Counted from the first letter of the stretch, positions 1-12,775 are shown. The stretch: 64,000 nucleotides of DNA from Topomyia yanbarensis (GCF_030247195.1 NC_080672.1:2728001-2792000), one strand, 5' to 3'. Program-made: numbers and translations. Notes: a model not told the origin generated them from the sequence alone.

Positions 1-519
1 TAATGATGAATCGTCTAAATGAACGATTTCACTATCGAGGTACGACTGCACGATCTGCTACTATCGTATAAGTGAAAAGATTACTAGATTTTCGAAATTG
101 AGTTTTTTTGAATTCCTTAGGTTCATATTGTCGTTATTTTCAAAATATTCTTCTCGCCGTGCTGCGTTTGTGTTTAAGTAAAAAAACGTTTGAAATTACA
201 AAAGATCATTTATTTCTCTCGAGCACAAATTTTTCAAAAAAAAGGACAATCATCTGATAACAAAGCTTATCCAAATAAAACGGAGTCCACTTTATTCGTC
301 GAGAAAAATTATCAGAGAATTTGAAATAGATTATTTTTCGGTCAAACCCGAGAGAATAGACATTCAGGATAAATCTACAGTCAAGAGAAAACCTCATTGG
401 ACTACGCCAAACAAGTTTCAAGCCGGAAGATAGTACTGACTCTGGAAGCCCGACTTACGCGCTGCCTACAGATGGTCGATAGGCGTGGGAGATGTGAATT
501 GGTGCTTGGCCATCGTCCT
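1..519. other. AT-rich DNA, no gene seen
   Basis: Only short overlapping frames on both strands. I see no domain, splice pattern or RNA gene here. The part from about 395 is slightly richer in GC but matches nothing I recognise. Confidence 0.5.
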
Positions 520-720
520 GACATGCTCTATTTTTCCTTCTCGACTCGTGTAACCCTGGCTGTGTCACAGACACACAAAGAAGCGGTTTAGAGAAGGCAT
601 AGATAATCGAATAAAGAATGTAAATATATTCGATTATCTCGCTCGCGCCGTCATTCAGATGCCAAGCGATCAACATATTACATATAAACGCTCATGTCTT
701 TCACCATAAAATAAACCTGG
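520..720. repeat. Dispersed repeat segment, copy 1
   Basis: This stretch is nearly the same as 2,925-3,105: both run from a CTTTCTCGACTCGTGT-like start through a shared CACAAAGAAGCGGTTTAG block to AAACCTGGTCA. The two copies have drifted by scattered substitutions. The 2.9-kb copy sits within a longer array of retroposon units, so this is probably a broken end of the same family. No coding content. Confidence 0.6.
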
Positions 721-730
721 TCATGGCTAT

Positions 731-1206
731 ATGAAAAAAATAAAATTTTGCTCCGAGTAATTTTTTGGGTCCCATTTAGCGCCCAGAACAACTCTGCCAA
801 TTTTTAGCTCGATCGGTGAAACTATATTTTTGCGCCCACAGTTTAAAGTTTACATGGGATTTCGTATGGGGAAAGCATCTATTTCAAAATAATTCTTCCA
901 AGAGTCGCTCGTTACCTCCTAAAAATAAGTAGATGTCTGATTTTAATAGGAAATTTATCAAGAAAACAAAGTTTCGAAGATTATGAAACGATCTAATGCT
1001 TGTGGAAAAAGTTATTAAGCAAAAACCGACTGATGCTCTGAAGATTGACGAAAATTTCACTTTTCATAGCATCACTGCTGCAGACGGTCGAGTTGGCGCA
1101 AAAATATAGTTTCAGGGATCGAGCAAAGAATTTGCACAGTTGTTCTTGAACCAAAATGTGACCTAAAAAGTTGCTCGGTGCTGAAATCCAATTTTTGTCC
1201 CACCCT
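731..1206. mobile_element. MITE with ~105-bp imperfect terminal inverted repeats
   Basis: The left arm (about 731-836) and right arm (about 1,095-1,206) are inverted copies. Both contain GAACAACT(C/G)TG, then GCTCGAT, then the identical block GAAACTATATTTTTGCGCC, found in reverse complement on the right. The ~260-bp centre has no long frame. This is the form of a non-autonomous DNA transposon. It interrupts a dispersed repeat: AAACCTGGTCA lies on the left and GTGAACATCTTA on the right, both modules of the 2.6-3.6 kb array. I could not fix the exact left end or a target-site duplication. Confidence 0.7.
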
Positions 1207-1290
1207 AGTGAACATCTTATTATCCAGTAGATCTATAGACACGGTCTCAAGCAGTTTCTATTATATGCACTACGCAAGTTAAGATGGACA
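1207..1290 (+). repeat. Fragment of the long retroposon's tandem unit
   Basis: GTGAACATCTTATTATCCAG followed by a CGGTCTCAAG-like block matches modules seen at 2,710 and 3,165-3,210. Short relic to the right of the MITE. Confidence 0.45.
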
Positions 1291-1299
1291 GCATGCCCT

Positions 1300-1545
1300 C
1301 TTCCATCTTATGAAGCACGTTGTATGTTGATAGATATTCAAACATTGAAACCCTACCCTATTATAGTTCCTTTTAATAAATATGCCCTGAAGAAGGTCCA
1401 CCCCGAGGGTCGAAACGTTGGCGAATATAGTAATATGATCAACGCAATTTGTAACTTTAACTGCACTGCTGAAACTCACCAAAAAACAGGCTATCATCAG
1501 TCGAAAACACCTCATTTTATAAATTACTTATAATGTTACAAAAAT
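1300..1545 (+). repeat. Repeat with CTGAAGAAGG...GTCGAAACGTTGG motif
   Basis: The motif at 1,387-1,420 recurs at 54,730-54,765 with the same downstream context (a short AT-rich stretch, then an AATTTGT/AATTGTTT-like block). Each copy has a short imperfect stem between the CGAAGA/CTGAAGA and GAAAC halves, with sequence changes that keep pairing possible. The family is unassigned; similar motifs are known at the ends of some retroelements. Confidence 0.4.
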
Positions 1546-1849
1546 CGACACAAAATTGTTTATTGAAAAACTACAAAATTTAAAAAAATATTTTACGTAC
1601 GTCACTAAAGAGAGCTATTTTGAGTTTTTTGTGAAAATTTCGAAACGTTGAAAAATGATTTGTTTGAGTTAGAATTCCAGTAAGCTCATAAAAGCTTAGA
1701 AAAAATGCCGTTAAAGTTTTCAGGTCGCCCAGGGTCTCCTAAGAGACGTTGCTGCGAAATTGAAATTTTCGATAAGTTTCTAGTCTAAATTCAGACGTTT
1801 ATTCTACTGAACAAACAAGCACAAACATGTCTACCGGTACAAAATAAAT
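1546..1849. other. AT-rich DNA, no gene seen
   Basis: No frame, repeat end or RNA structure that I can support. Confidence 0.4.
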
Positions 1850-2470
1850 TCTTCAAATGACAAACTAATCTCACTTGCAACTATTTTCGATGTTTTGAAG
1901 GATTATCGTGCTCGCAAACAGCTGGAAAAGAAAAAGAAAAGTAAGGTTCCGAAAGAAAGAAAAATGGGCTGACAAGTGCCAAAAACAATGTTCAACAAAC
2001 AATACGCAAATCTGCACGAATATTTCGATCTCTACTATCCACTGCATTTTGAGGGAAAACGACGTATTTTTTCATAAAAGTAAGCAAGCTCCGAAATATA
2101 CGGAGAAACAACCTAAAAAATACCAATTTGCTGCCATACACTTCACCGTAAACACATTGCGAACGAAATTATGACTATTACACTGACAATATTAAAACAA
2201 CACTGGACGTTGTAGAATCCGTCGACACATCCATATTCGAACCGAAGGTGTATCTCATTCGTAAAGAATGCATAGTTGAGGCGGATTTTTTAAGCTGCCA
2301 CTTTGCGACGGTTTGGCTAAATAAACAAAAATAACATTTGTACTGAAAAGGACCCTCCAAAAGTGCCGCAAAAAGAGAAAAAATCTGAAGAAAAAAAAGT
2401 GAAATTCGAAGTGAAAATTCAAACACACAAATAATAGTTTTCGGACATTTTCCTTCGGTAATCTGCACAT
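1850..2470 (+). pseudogene. Tc1/mariner-type transposase relic, copy 1
   Basis: Frames broken by stops and frameshifts keep family-like pieces: a segment around 1,990-2,110 reading like the linker before the catalytic domain (ISTIHCILRENDVFFHKSKQ), then KYTEKQPKK, then FTVNTLRTK near 2,140-2,170. The downstream part (2,200-2,420) still encodes a CHFA...AWLNKQK-like stretch, corresponding to the conserved segment near the second catalytic aspartate, but with that residue's context destroyed. The same region is duplicated at 3,650-4,375, where different parts survive. Assignment to Tc1/mariner is from family knowledge and the layout; no terminal inverted repeats were found. Clearly nonfunctional. 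Confidence 0.55.
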
Positions 2471-2629
2471 TGGCAGAAAATTTGAAGTTTAGTTAGTAAA
2501 CGATTAAAGTTTCGCGGGTGTTTTTTCAGTGGTGTGTGATTAAAGTATATTTGAAAAAGTGTTCTGAAAATGAGAAGATGAAAAATAAAAGCGTTTCGAA
2601 AAGAAACCCCAAGTAAAGAGGGGCTTTCA
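2471..2629. other. Short AT-rich spacer
   Basis: Nothing recognisable. Confidence 0.4.
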
Positions 2630-3640
2630 CGATAAAACAAACCTAGTCACAAAAGCGAATATCGCGATCATCCGAGATTTTGCAAACACAAAAACGCCCC
2701 GATGATTAGGTGGACATCTTATTATCCAGAAGACGCTACCATCAATCCAAGCAGCTAAGGTCCATACTATCAGCTGGACATTCAAAAATTAAAAAAACGA
2801 CGCTCGTGTACAATAGTTAACACGTTCTAGGTCGATGTGACCGGGGACTCTAGTGATATAGATGAACTCCCTCTTCATGCATCTGAACCGTATACTGAAA
2901 ATGGGAGCAGTCTCACGGTCCTCTATTTTCCTTTCTCGACTCGTGTTACCCTGGCTGTGTCACAGTCACACAAAGAAGCGGTTTAGCTAAGGCATAGATA
3001 ATCGAATGAAGAGTGGAAATATACTCGATTATCTCATTCGCGCCGTCATGCAAATATTACATAGAAACGCTCGTGTCTTTCACCATTAAACAAACCTGGT
3101 CACAAAAGTGAACATGCAATCGCAATCATGCGAGATTTCGCAAACACAAAATCAACCCGATGATGGAGTGAACATCTTAACACTTATAAGTCTATAAAGG
3201 CGGTCTCAAGAGCGTGCATGCAAGCGCCCGTTTTCGCGCGATCATGAATCGGCCACGTCCGGAAGTCGCTACCGTCGATCCTAGCAGCAAGTCCATGTCA
3301 TCAGTTGGACATACACAAAGTTAAAATAAATGACGCTCGTGTACACTAGACAACACTTTTTTTAGTTCGATATGTCCGGGGACTCTAGTGATATGAAAGA
3401 ATTCACTCCTCTTGCGTCTGAACAGTAAAATGAAAATTTAAAAATAAAAATGTGCGTCGAATTCATGGTCCATGCGATCATTCAAGTATACACATCCGAA
3501 TATTCGAATGGTCGCACGGTAATACAGTAGAAATTCTACACACAAACAAACGCTTACGCGATCGAACACGTTAAAATACAGACGCTCGAATCTTTCGCGA
3601 TGATACACGTAATTGCACTCCTACTGCACTATTAAGTTTA
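2630..3640 (+). mobile_element. Two decayed tandem units of the long tRNA-headed retroposon
   Basis: Modules shared with 19,660-21,160 occur in the same order: AAACCTGGTCAC, a CGCAAACA...GATGATTAGG block, CGGTCTCAAG, ATCATGAATCGG plus CACGTCCGGAAGTC, GATCCTAGCAGC, CAGTTGGAC, ACACTAGACAACAC, GGGGACTCTAGTGATAT and a final TTCGCGATGATACACG. GACTCTAGTGATAT occurs at about 2,846 and 3,380, so this is about two units with a 535-bp spacing. A copy of the 520-720 segment (2,925-3,105) lies between them. No tRNA head and no A-tail are present. Confidence 0.65.
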
Positions 3641-3649
3641 AATTGCGCA

Positions 3650-4375
3650 GTTGTTCGCAAACTAAATAAATCCTTCAAATGGCAAGCTAATGACGCTTGC
3701 AACTATTTTTAATGTTTCAAAGCATTGTCGTGATGGCAAACAGCTGGAATATAAAAAGAAATGCGATCGCCCACCAAAGTGAGGTGCCGAAACCAAGAAA
3801 AATGTACTATCGAGTATCAAAAACAGTGTCGGATATTCAATACGCAAATTTGCACGGAAATTTCAATCTAGATTATCCACGACATTTTGAGGAAAAACTA
3901 CGTATTTATTCATAACAGTAAGTGGGCACCAAAATATCCCAATTTGCTGCCGTACACTTCACCGTAAACACATTGCGAACGAAACGATGGCTATTAAAGA
4001 CTATGTTGAAGCAACACTGGATGATGTAGAATTCGACGACACATCCATATTCGAACCGAAGTTGTTGATGTGGCTAGCCCTTTCTGAGAAGGATGTTTCA
4101 GTGCCTCTGATCCTTCCAAACAAAGCTGAATACAGATTGATACAGATAATAACATCAGTGAATGTTTGCCGAAATTAAAGCAAATCATCGAAAAGTACTG
4201 CGCTCTTGAAAAATGCATAGGTAGGCCGGATGTTTCAAGCTGCCATTATGCGAAAAAGGGGTTGGCTAAAAAAAAACAAAAATTTGTACTGGAAAGAACA
4301 ACCTTCCTGAAGTGTCACAAATAGCAAAAAAAATCTGACCGAAAACACGAAAAAAACCATGTTTTTGAAAAAAAA
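3650..4375 (+). pseudogene. Tc1/mariner-type transposase relic, copy 2
   Basis: This is a homologue of the 1,850-2,470 relic. It preserves more of the catalytic core. The frame from 3,987 reads KDYVEATLDDVEFDDTSIFE, then PKLLMWLALSEKDVS, which is the mariner-like stretch around the DDE/D core (V-x-F...K-x-x-WLA-x-S). It continues in shifted frames as PNKAEYR...YR, KCIG...FQAAIMRK and GWLKKNK. At least three frameshifts or stops break it. The pairing with copy 1 suggests either two insertions of one family or a local duplication that also included the retroposon fragments. No TIRs seen. Confidence 0.6.
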
Positions 4376-5268
4376 CTCAACCCTTTTGTCCAGTTCTGAA
4401 ATTTGGTAAATCCGTGTGTCAAACGATAGACAAGGGGATACAAAATAAAATTCTTTTCGATTTTTTTTTTTGTTTCAGATGAATTGTACGGCCGGAATTA
4501 AGTAGGAAATTTTCAAAAGCTCAATATATGGACTTCAGATAAAGAAGCGTACGTTTTCAATCGATCAAAACTTTTAGAAGTTTTTCATTTTCTGGTCGGA
4601 AAAATTGCATTAAATTTCAAATAGTGAGAAATCCGAACATATCTCGATAGGAGCTGTCGATACGCAGCACCAACTAAAATCTAAAATTTTCCTAAGTCAC
4701 GTCATTATCTACCTTTCGGCGACAGTTCAAAGACGATTTCGTCTAAATTTCATAGAGAGGTGCAGTCAGTATACGATGTAGCTTTCAGAGAGCTAAGTTG
4801 TAATTTAATTCCACTGAATGTTGACCATGTGTGTGTTAACTTATCAAATCTCACTTACCGACAGCGATATTATGAAAACATGTCTTCTGTATGTGAGCTA
4901 GTCACCCGATGCAAACAACTCAATCTCGGGATATGGAAGGTGTTAGCTCTACCAATTTTCCAATGATCCATTCCAAGGCCATTTTCTAGTCAATAGAATC
5001 AGTTTTATCACAGTATCATTATTAAACAAAGATGAAATCAGTAACAAGGGATTTCTGAAAGCAGCTCTGAACAATCACTCATAGTACTGAACCGTCAAGG
5101 CGGTGGCGGATTAGGCATTCAAGTTAAGATGGCGTTGCATACGATAAGCAGGATGTATCGGCGTATTTTTGGTTGATCGAATCACTCGCTTGCTTGGCAA
5201 AAGTGATTATAAAATCACTACACAAAATTACGCTATTCTCACTTTAATTTCAGCAATTAGCATCGCCC
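4376..5268. other. AT-rich DNA, no gene seen
   Basis: Short frames only. I see no transposon terminus, RNA gene or conserved protein motif. Confidence 0.4.
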
Positions 5269-5460
5269 TTAGTAAGCGACTTGGTCAGCTGAAAAACTGA
5301 TACGTCCGAGCGAATCGATAGTGCTAACACTCCATGTCTTGAGCTCGAAGTGTAATTCCGCTGAATATTTGCCGGTACCAATGTTCGCTGCTATCGGTTC
5401 GAATGCGACAAAACTGCTGCCGCTGGACCGTACAGAGAAACCGTTTTGAGCAGACTTCAT
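5269..5460 (-). CDS. Small hypothetical ORF (63 aa)
   Basis: The minus-strand frame begins MKSAQNGFSVRSSGSSFVAF and ends FSADQVAY. I do not recognise it. It is noted because its composition (many C- and G-ending codons, balanced amino acids) looks more coding-like than the low-complexity frames around it. There is no signal peptide or membrane segment, and no convincing splice site at either edge. It could be an isolated exon, a relic of a transposon gene, or chance. Confidence 0.2.
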   Translation of the reverse strand: MKSAQNGFSVRSSGSSFVAFEPIAANIGTGKYSAELHFELKTWSVSTIDSLGRISFSADQVAY

Positions 5461-6350
<890 letters not shown>

Positions 6351-7112
6351 AAAACAAATTAGAGTTTATTGAGTTCTAGGTAGGATAAGGTAAATATTCT
6401 AAAAATGTTCACATAAATAAAAGAAATGTGTAGAAAGAACAACTCATGATAAAAATAAGGAAAATATCCACAGAATGTATGGATCAATAACTACAAACTT
6501 TGTAAAAACGAGAATAAATGAATGAACAGTATTCAGTTTAGCACAGAACAAATCACTGTTAACGAAGGGCCAAAATAGGGCGGACCCGTAAATAGAGGCA
6601 TTTACGCGCATTCTGCAGGGAAACAGAGCATCTCCTTCCAGTAATAACATCCGGCCTCCTAATAAAGATTCCTCTGAATCTACGAAACTATTTAAAACCT
6701 TAATTTAAAAGACTGATATTGAACAATTTATTCAGAACAAACCGCGGGGAGCTGTCCAAAGCTACAATCCTCGATTGTCTTCACAGCAGGACTGCCTTCT
6801 ACCGCTCCCAAGCGCCAAACGTCCTTAATTTTCTTCGCCAGCCAGAATACTCCGTTCCCACAGTTTTCTCTCGCAGAGGAAATGAGCCAACGAGGCGAAA
6901 CGGAAAAATTGAGGGTTTCTTTTTCCACAAAGTGATATCCTTTTTTCCTCCTCTGTATGTTAAGCTCACTCTTTCGGATCTCAGCTTCTTTTTTGCGCAG
7001 TTTGTGTCTGCCTTCAGTACCATAGTCCCACTGCACGAGAGGCAGTAGGAAAAGGTAGAAAATTTTCCGATTAGGATTCAACTAAGAGCAATCCCAGACC
7101 GGGTTGGACCGA

Positions 7113-7126
7113 GGGGGGGGGGGGGG
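7113..7126. repeat. G14 homopolymer
   Basis: Fourteen consecutive G within CGAG-rich sequence. Confidence 0.95.
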
Positions 7127-7486
7127 CGAGATAGAGAAAAGGTCAATTTTGCCCGATCCACCGATATCCGAGCGAGTCCTGCAGTAGACGTGTGTGCTGG
7201 GGGATAAAATCAATAAACACATAAAGCGGGCAACAATAGATCTCGTCTTTCCGGCTTTGCCCACCGGTTTTTTTTTGGATCATGGGTTTGGGTATGATTC
7301 CAAGAAGGGCATCGGGATGTGGGTAAGAAAGAAAAGCGCAAATCTGACTGAAACCTACTGAGTGGAGAAATTTTTTTTCTGCCCCATCAGTAGAAACCTG
7401 CCGGCACAGTGATATTTTCCCATTTGCCTTCTTATGTATTGCTGTTTTTTCCCCCGGTAAGATCCGTTCTCTTCTCCGGATCACAC

Positions 7487-7510
7487 TTGCTGCTGCTGCT
7501 GCTGCTGTTG
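7487..7510. repeat. CTG trinucleotide run
   Basis: About seven CTG/CTT-type triplets. Similar runs occur at 22,029, 32,566 and (as CAG) 41,298, all in the single-copy-looking segments. Confidence 0.85.
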
Positions 7511-10500
7511 ATATATGAATGTGAAAGCGGCAGCGGAAACTTTTCCCATTTTATTTGCCCCATTCCTCCGGTCAAATTCCATCCTCTTTTGCGTACATTG
7601 TTCGACACACACAGTTATGGTTTGATTATATCACCATTCGTCCTGTTCTGTCCTGCCCGGTACTCGAAGAAAGGATCAATCCCCCCGCCAGCTAGCACTA
7701 GCAAGCTAAAACGAACAAGTCAGATTCTACGTATCATCTTTCATCATCCGACACACTCTCACTTTCCAAAGTCTAGGAAGGGGGATGTTTTACCCATGTC
7801 ATCGAACAGTTCCTGCTAGGCCGGGGAAAATAAATTTTGGTCCATTATTATGATTATTTAATGCGCTACTGTTTTTATACGAGCGGCCTGGTACTGGGAG
7901 GGTTCAAAAAGAATGGGAGGATAATTGGTTTTTTGGAATTGCAAATCTCAAAATATTGGAAATTTTGGTAACTATTCAAAAAACGAAATAGCAGAACGGT
8001 AACGTCTTCAATATGCTTCAATACCCACCCATACCAAGCTGAACTAATCGGTCGTGTATCGGTGACTATATCAAAGACGACAGAACCGTAGGAAAGTTGC
8101 CGGAAAAGACAAACACAGTTGGGGGACACCAGAGCAACATGTTCTGCCAAGTGACACCGAACGACCAACCGACCGAGAACCGACCCGAGACAAGCGCTAC
8201 AAATAGTCTCTGGTTGGGCGTACGGTGCTTGGGCATGGGCTGGGCCATAAGGCATAAGCAATACATAACAACACTTACTGCCATCCCGGCTCCAAAGGGG
8301 GTGAACGACGTGAACCAAGGAAGGATAATAAATTTTCCCTTACTTCCTGTTGTATTATTCAAAATGTTTCAGTTTCTGTTCACATCTTTGGCTTACTTGG
8401 AGAGCGGGGCTTTGATTGTTGCTGTAACCGAACCAATACACGAACAAGATTTTTGCTCAATTTTACAAACAAGGAACTCAAATTAAGTATCCTTTCCTTT
8501 GACATGTCATTCGATAGAACTGAACCCTTACAATTAATTCTCCCTCTCGCTGAACAACAACCCCCGACAACACTTGGCACCTTTGCCACCACTTAGTGGC
8601 CTTCCGTCACCGACCGTGCAGCCAGCCAGCCAACCGTCCTACCCACTCGTTTCGTCACATTACAATTCCCCGTGGGCACTCCCTGCCACCCTTACAATAA
8701 ACTATTCCGATGCACATTCCTAGTATATAATGCCATTTTTCCACGTTTTTCCAGGCCTTTCATTCTCCGTTACTCACTTTACATATTTACCGAAGCGATA
8801 ACTGAATCCGCATCTGACCTTTTTTTTCTGCTGCCACTGCCTTTCTCAACCCCCCACCCAACCTGCCCTCGCCGTCTCCTCGGTTTAATTCTTGCTCAAT
8901 TCTACAAGCAAAAGTTTTCCATCCTTGCTTAACTTGTTCGCTCGTTCAGCGTGGTTCTTCCTTTTTTTTCGAAGCGAGCTTGCTATTAGTATAGCTAGTA
9001 GCTATACCTTTCTGTACACCCGAACATCGAGGGGTCCCATGATTGTATCGTAAGGTTAACATATTAAATCGGTAAATCTATTTCAAATTCCCGATTTTCT
9101 AACTTGATCGCCACTCTACAACCGGTTTCGGCCGATACCATCCAGTAGCCCCTCGGCGAAAAACTTTCTTCACTATTATTTCCGCCACTAGCATGATCCT
9201 GAATGTCGCCTTCCTTCCTTCCTTCCTATGCCAGTATTACGGATGCTCACACCAGCAATCAGTTCGCCGGTGCTGCTGAGCGCACAACTTTCTTCCGAGC
9301 AATTTTTACTTAAACTTCCAGCTTCTTAACCTTTTGCCAACCACCACCACCTTGGCGGTGCGCTAAGGTTGGTGGTGGAACAACCTATTTGAATTCAACC
9401 CACAGCACAGCATCCTCCCCCCAGGAGACGCGGCAAGATCACGCCCGTCACACGTTTTGGGACTGGGTTAGGACGAAGAGGTCGCCTCATGAATATGTAT
9501 GGAAAAATGTATTTTTATCACATATTTTCACATTTTTCTATCCGCTTGTTAAGCGTTTCGGTTTGGGCTTCAGCTTCAAGCAGCCATTGGGAACAGCTTT
9601 GGTTGCGATTTGCCATTTTTTTTTGGTGGCAGTATGACGTTGTCATAGATTTTGAATGGGGTGGTTTTTCAGAGAAAAATCCTGTAATCGTCACGTAACA
9701 GAGTGAGTTTTGACAAATATCTACAGAAAGTACAGAACTGATACACCGTTTCGATGAGGAATCATAGCATCCATAAAGGATGGTCCTTAACACAAGCCAC
9801 CAGGTAGCTCCATTTCTTTCAATCAAAGGAGTCCATGCTGCGAAACTCTTCTGTACTATTAACCACCAAGTTGACCTTTTCTAGCCCCATTTTCCAATCC
9901 AATTTCATTTCCAGCGCTTTTCATTCCGTTCATATAAAATTCTCCGCCAGCTTTTTGTTTACTCAAACACGACAAGAAACATGAACTGAACATACAACCA
10001 CCTAGTATAACTTTCTCATTCCTACCACCAACAGAGATACAAGTCTCCATTCTTTTTCCTCATCCTTGTCGCCAGAAGTGGATGTCCCCTCTCATCCACC
10101 CTTTACCGGCGGGTGGCGTGGCGATCCTGAAAGAAGACGGGAATACCACCGACCCAGCAGACATGGGGCCGGACGGTTCGGTTCAATGCAGTCCAAGAGC
10201 CTGACCATGTGCACCAGTAGTTTCTGTGTCATCGCTTCTCTCGCCGAGCCCTGCTCAGAATTGTTATTATACATATTGCCATTGTTTCTATTATTGTTGG
10301 CTCTGTTACGGATTCTCCATTTCAAATCACCCGCAATAGAATTGGGGGAAGGTCCTCTGCTTTATCCTGTGGCTGAAATGAATACACAGAACGGTATACT
10401 GATGTTACATCTAGAGTAATTTTCATCTCCCGTAGTTTCCAATCGTATCGCTGGAGTAGTTGTTGAAAGTTTTGCAGTGACTCCTAAAAACCGTCCAAAA

Positions 10501-11513
10501 CTAACTCAATTTCTAGCTCGAGCAGTAATTTTAACATAACCTCGAATTATCACATTGACTGGCAAGTACAATTATTACTATCCGAAAACGGTTTTGAAGA
10601 AACTTGAATCTTTTAAACCTACACCTAACAGTAGGCTATGAAATGTTTAATCACAAAGGAAACTCTCACATTAGCTACAATTTAGGCAGGAATACCTAGG
10701 CGTTCTGAAAATAAGAGTAATTTTCCTCGCCGAACTACTTCTCTTTAAACGCATTGAAAACTCTGTCTGCCCACAAGCTGCCGCCAGCCTGCTTCGGAAA
10801 GAATAAGCTTAGTTCACCTGAAACGCGACGACACGGTACGAGGAGCGGCGGGACACTCAAACATACCGACCAGTTCAATGTTTATGTACGAGTGGGTGCA
10901 GAAGAAAATCAAAAGAAGCACTTTCTTTCTTGTGTGTCTTATCCTTTTACGATTCGGTTTTTGGCTTCTTTGCTTGTCAGCTTGAGGCTACAGTAGCATA
11001 AAGGTTACGGGGACAATGAACGACGGTTGAAGCATCGGGCGGATGGTAGAGGGCATTGTACCGTGGGACGACATGTCAATCAAATTTATTGGGTATCCGA
11101 AAAAGATCATTGTTAATTCCATCTTATATAAATAATGTATAAATATGACAAACTATGCAACAATGTGGAATGTTTTTGTGGGTTAGATGATAATATAAAA
11201 ACTTGTGCCTACTATCCCACAACCTTATAGAGATTGTCTTTTCTGATACCCCATTTTTCAAAAAAAGCAATTACACAAATAAAATTCAAAATATTTTGAA
11301 CAAGCATGTTGAACGTTGATGCTCGGTGTTATTGCTTAGAGTCATTTTATATCATAAAATTTTTCATTTCAAATACAAATCAGTCTACTTTCTACCTTCG
11401 TCCGAGTCAGATCTACAATCGAGCCAAACCAAGCCTGCCGATCTAGTGTGCATTGTCTCGAGAAGAAAGAAAACATTATATATACGCGAACGGAGGTCTT
11501 AGTGGAATGTACG

Positions 11514-11596
11514 TAATGTTTCAAAGATTTTCTTCCATTTAATTCCACTATGTTTCACTATGTGGAATTAAATGGAAGAAAATCTTTGAAACATTA
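11514..11596. repeat. Perfect 35-bp inverted repeat with 13-nt loop
   Basis: The left arm 11,514-11,548 begins TAATGTTTCAAAG and ends TTAATTCCAC. The right arm 11,562-11,596 is its exact reverse complement. The loop holds TATG twice. The 83-nt RNA from either strand would form an uninterrupted hairpin. It lies just before the LINE ORF1 relic at 11.6 kb. It could be a very small foldback element, a small-RNA precursor, or a recent local inversion duplication. Confidence 0.9.
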
Positions 11597-11609
11597 AGAA
11601 AACATTGCC

Positions 11610-12395
11610 AGCATGAGTGAAGTTGACATGAAAGCTCTGCTCCGATCACACGCTGCGGTCGTTGACTTTTAATTTTGATAAATTTGACCTTCTAAAGGTG
11701 AAAATGAAACTTGGGCTTTAGAATGTCGCCTATCTTCAGTATTATCATCTCTGCAATGCAGTATTGATCATTCAATACCTTAGCCCAAGCCGAATGTTTT
11801 GTTCTGCAGAACAACTTAAAGCACGTGATTAAAAATGAAAACGTTGGATTTAAGATTCTCGTGTATATAGAAAATGACTATGTAGAAATAGAGCTACATG
11901 ACTTATCACCCTTTCTGAAAATGCATGTCGCAATACGGAAAGATAGAATCCGTAACACCTGATACTTGGAGAAATTTCTTCCCAATTGTTCGTAATGGTG
12001 TTCTAGTGATAAGGATGTAAGTCGAAAGACCCATTCTCTCCTACTTTACTATAAAACTTAAAACTCGCGGAACTACTATGTTAGGTACCCGTTGGAGGCA
12101 AACTCCCACGTACAGGTACTGTAATCACACAGCTCACCATGGGCAACCTTGCCCGGAAGATGCAGAGGTGAATACATCTCAACCGTTTGCCAACTCATCT
12201 ACGGCAAATCAACCCAAAACGTATATTTTTTATACCAATAGCTAATTCACAAACGGTTGCCAAATTTATGGCAGCTATCCGGGCCATAATGACAACCGCA
12301 AAAACAGCATTCAGCACCCTTAAATCTACTGAAAGTAACATCTGCGAGGGAGTTAATAACACACGAGTTTACACTTGTCACCCGTAAGTACAAAA
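11610..12395 (+). pseudogene. LINE ORF1 relic with zinc-knuckle remnant
   Basis: Broken plus-strand frames keep the pattern of an R1/LOA/Jockey-like ORF1. They read MSEVDMKALLRSH at 11,615, then ILVYIENDYVEIELHDLSPF at about 11,857-11,916, then DTWRNFF/RNGV-like residues near 11,960-12,015, and then a CNHTAHHGQPC zinc knuckle at about 12,118-12,150, matching C-x4-H-x4-C with the first cysteine lost. The 53.1-kb relic has the same knuckle position and a similar Thr/Lys-rich tail. Several stops and frameshifts make it dead. The clade assignment is uncertain; that it is a LINE ORF1 is fairly secure. Confidence 0.55.
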
Positions 12396-12775
12396 TAACG
12401 TGTGATCGCGGGCATCAAAATAACGCGAGAAAATTAAATTAATCCCATGACGGAGTAGGCGAGCAAACAAACGTTTCCCCGCGAAAGTAGCGTGCACGAA
12501 GTCCAACGTATGCTCAAAGATCCACGGCTTCGTTCAGCAACTGCTATGAGTCGTGTCAAGTAAACGAATTGAAAAAAAATCCAATACGAACCTGCCCACT
12601 CACACATAAGAGTGCGTATTCCGACCGCATATTCGATACCGTGTTATTTATGACATTAGTTAGTCATAGTCATATTCAGAACATAAAAAATGACATTTTG
12701 TGTGCTTAAAATGTGCTTTAGGATCTTGAAAAAAATTGTCAAAATGTGTATTAGTGTTACAAATATATAAATATA
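12396..12775. other. No gene seen
   Basis: AT-rich flank between the ORF1 relic and the old retroposon copy. Confidence 0.4.

Larger units (their letters stand above)
6351..11500. other. Single-copy-looking noncoding DNA
   Basis: Base composition is more balanced than the flanks and I see no copies elsewhere in the window. It contains a 14-base G run (7,113-7,126), a CTG run (about 7,488-7,510) and a TTCC run near 9,208. Frames of 60-147 codons overlap on both strands (for example 7,875-8,318 minus and 8,097-8,486 plus) and none resembles a known protein. It could be conserved intronic or intergenic DNA; that needs comparison with related species. Confidence 0.4.

Noticed and set aside
2630..3640. 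LTR of a retrotransposon
   Set aside because: No TG...CA ends, no primer-binding site or polypurine tract; the better copies end in an A-tail instead.
7875..8486. Overlapping 147- and 129-codon frames
   Set aside because: Opposite strands over the same DNA with no recognisable domain; neither can be favoured.
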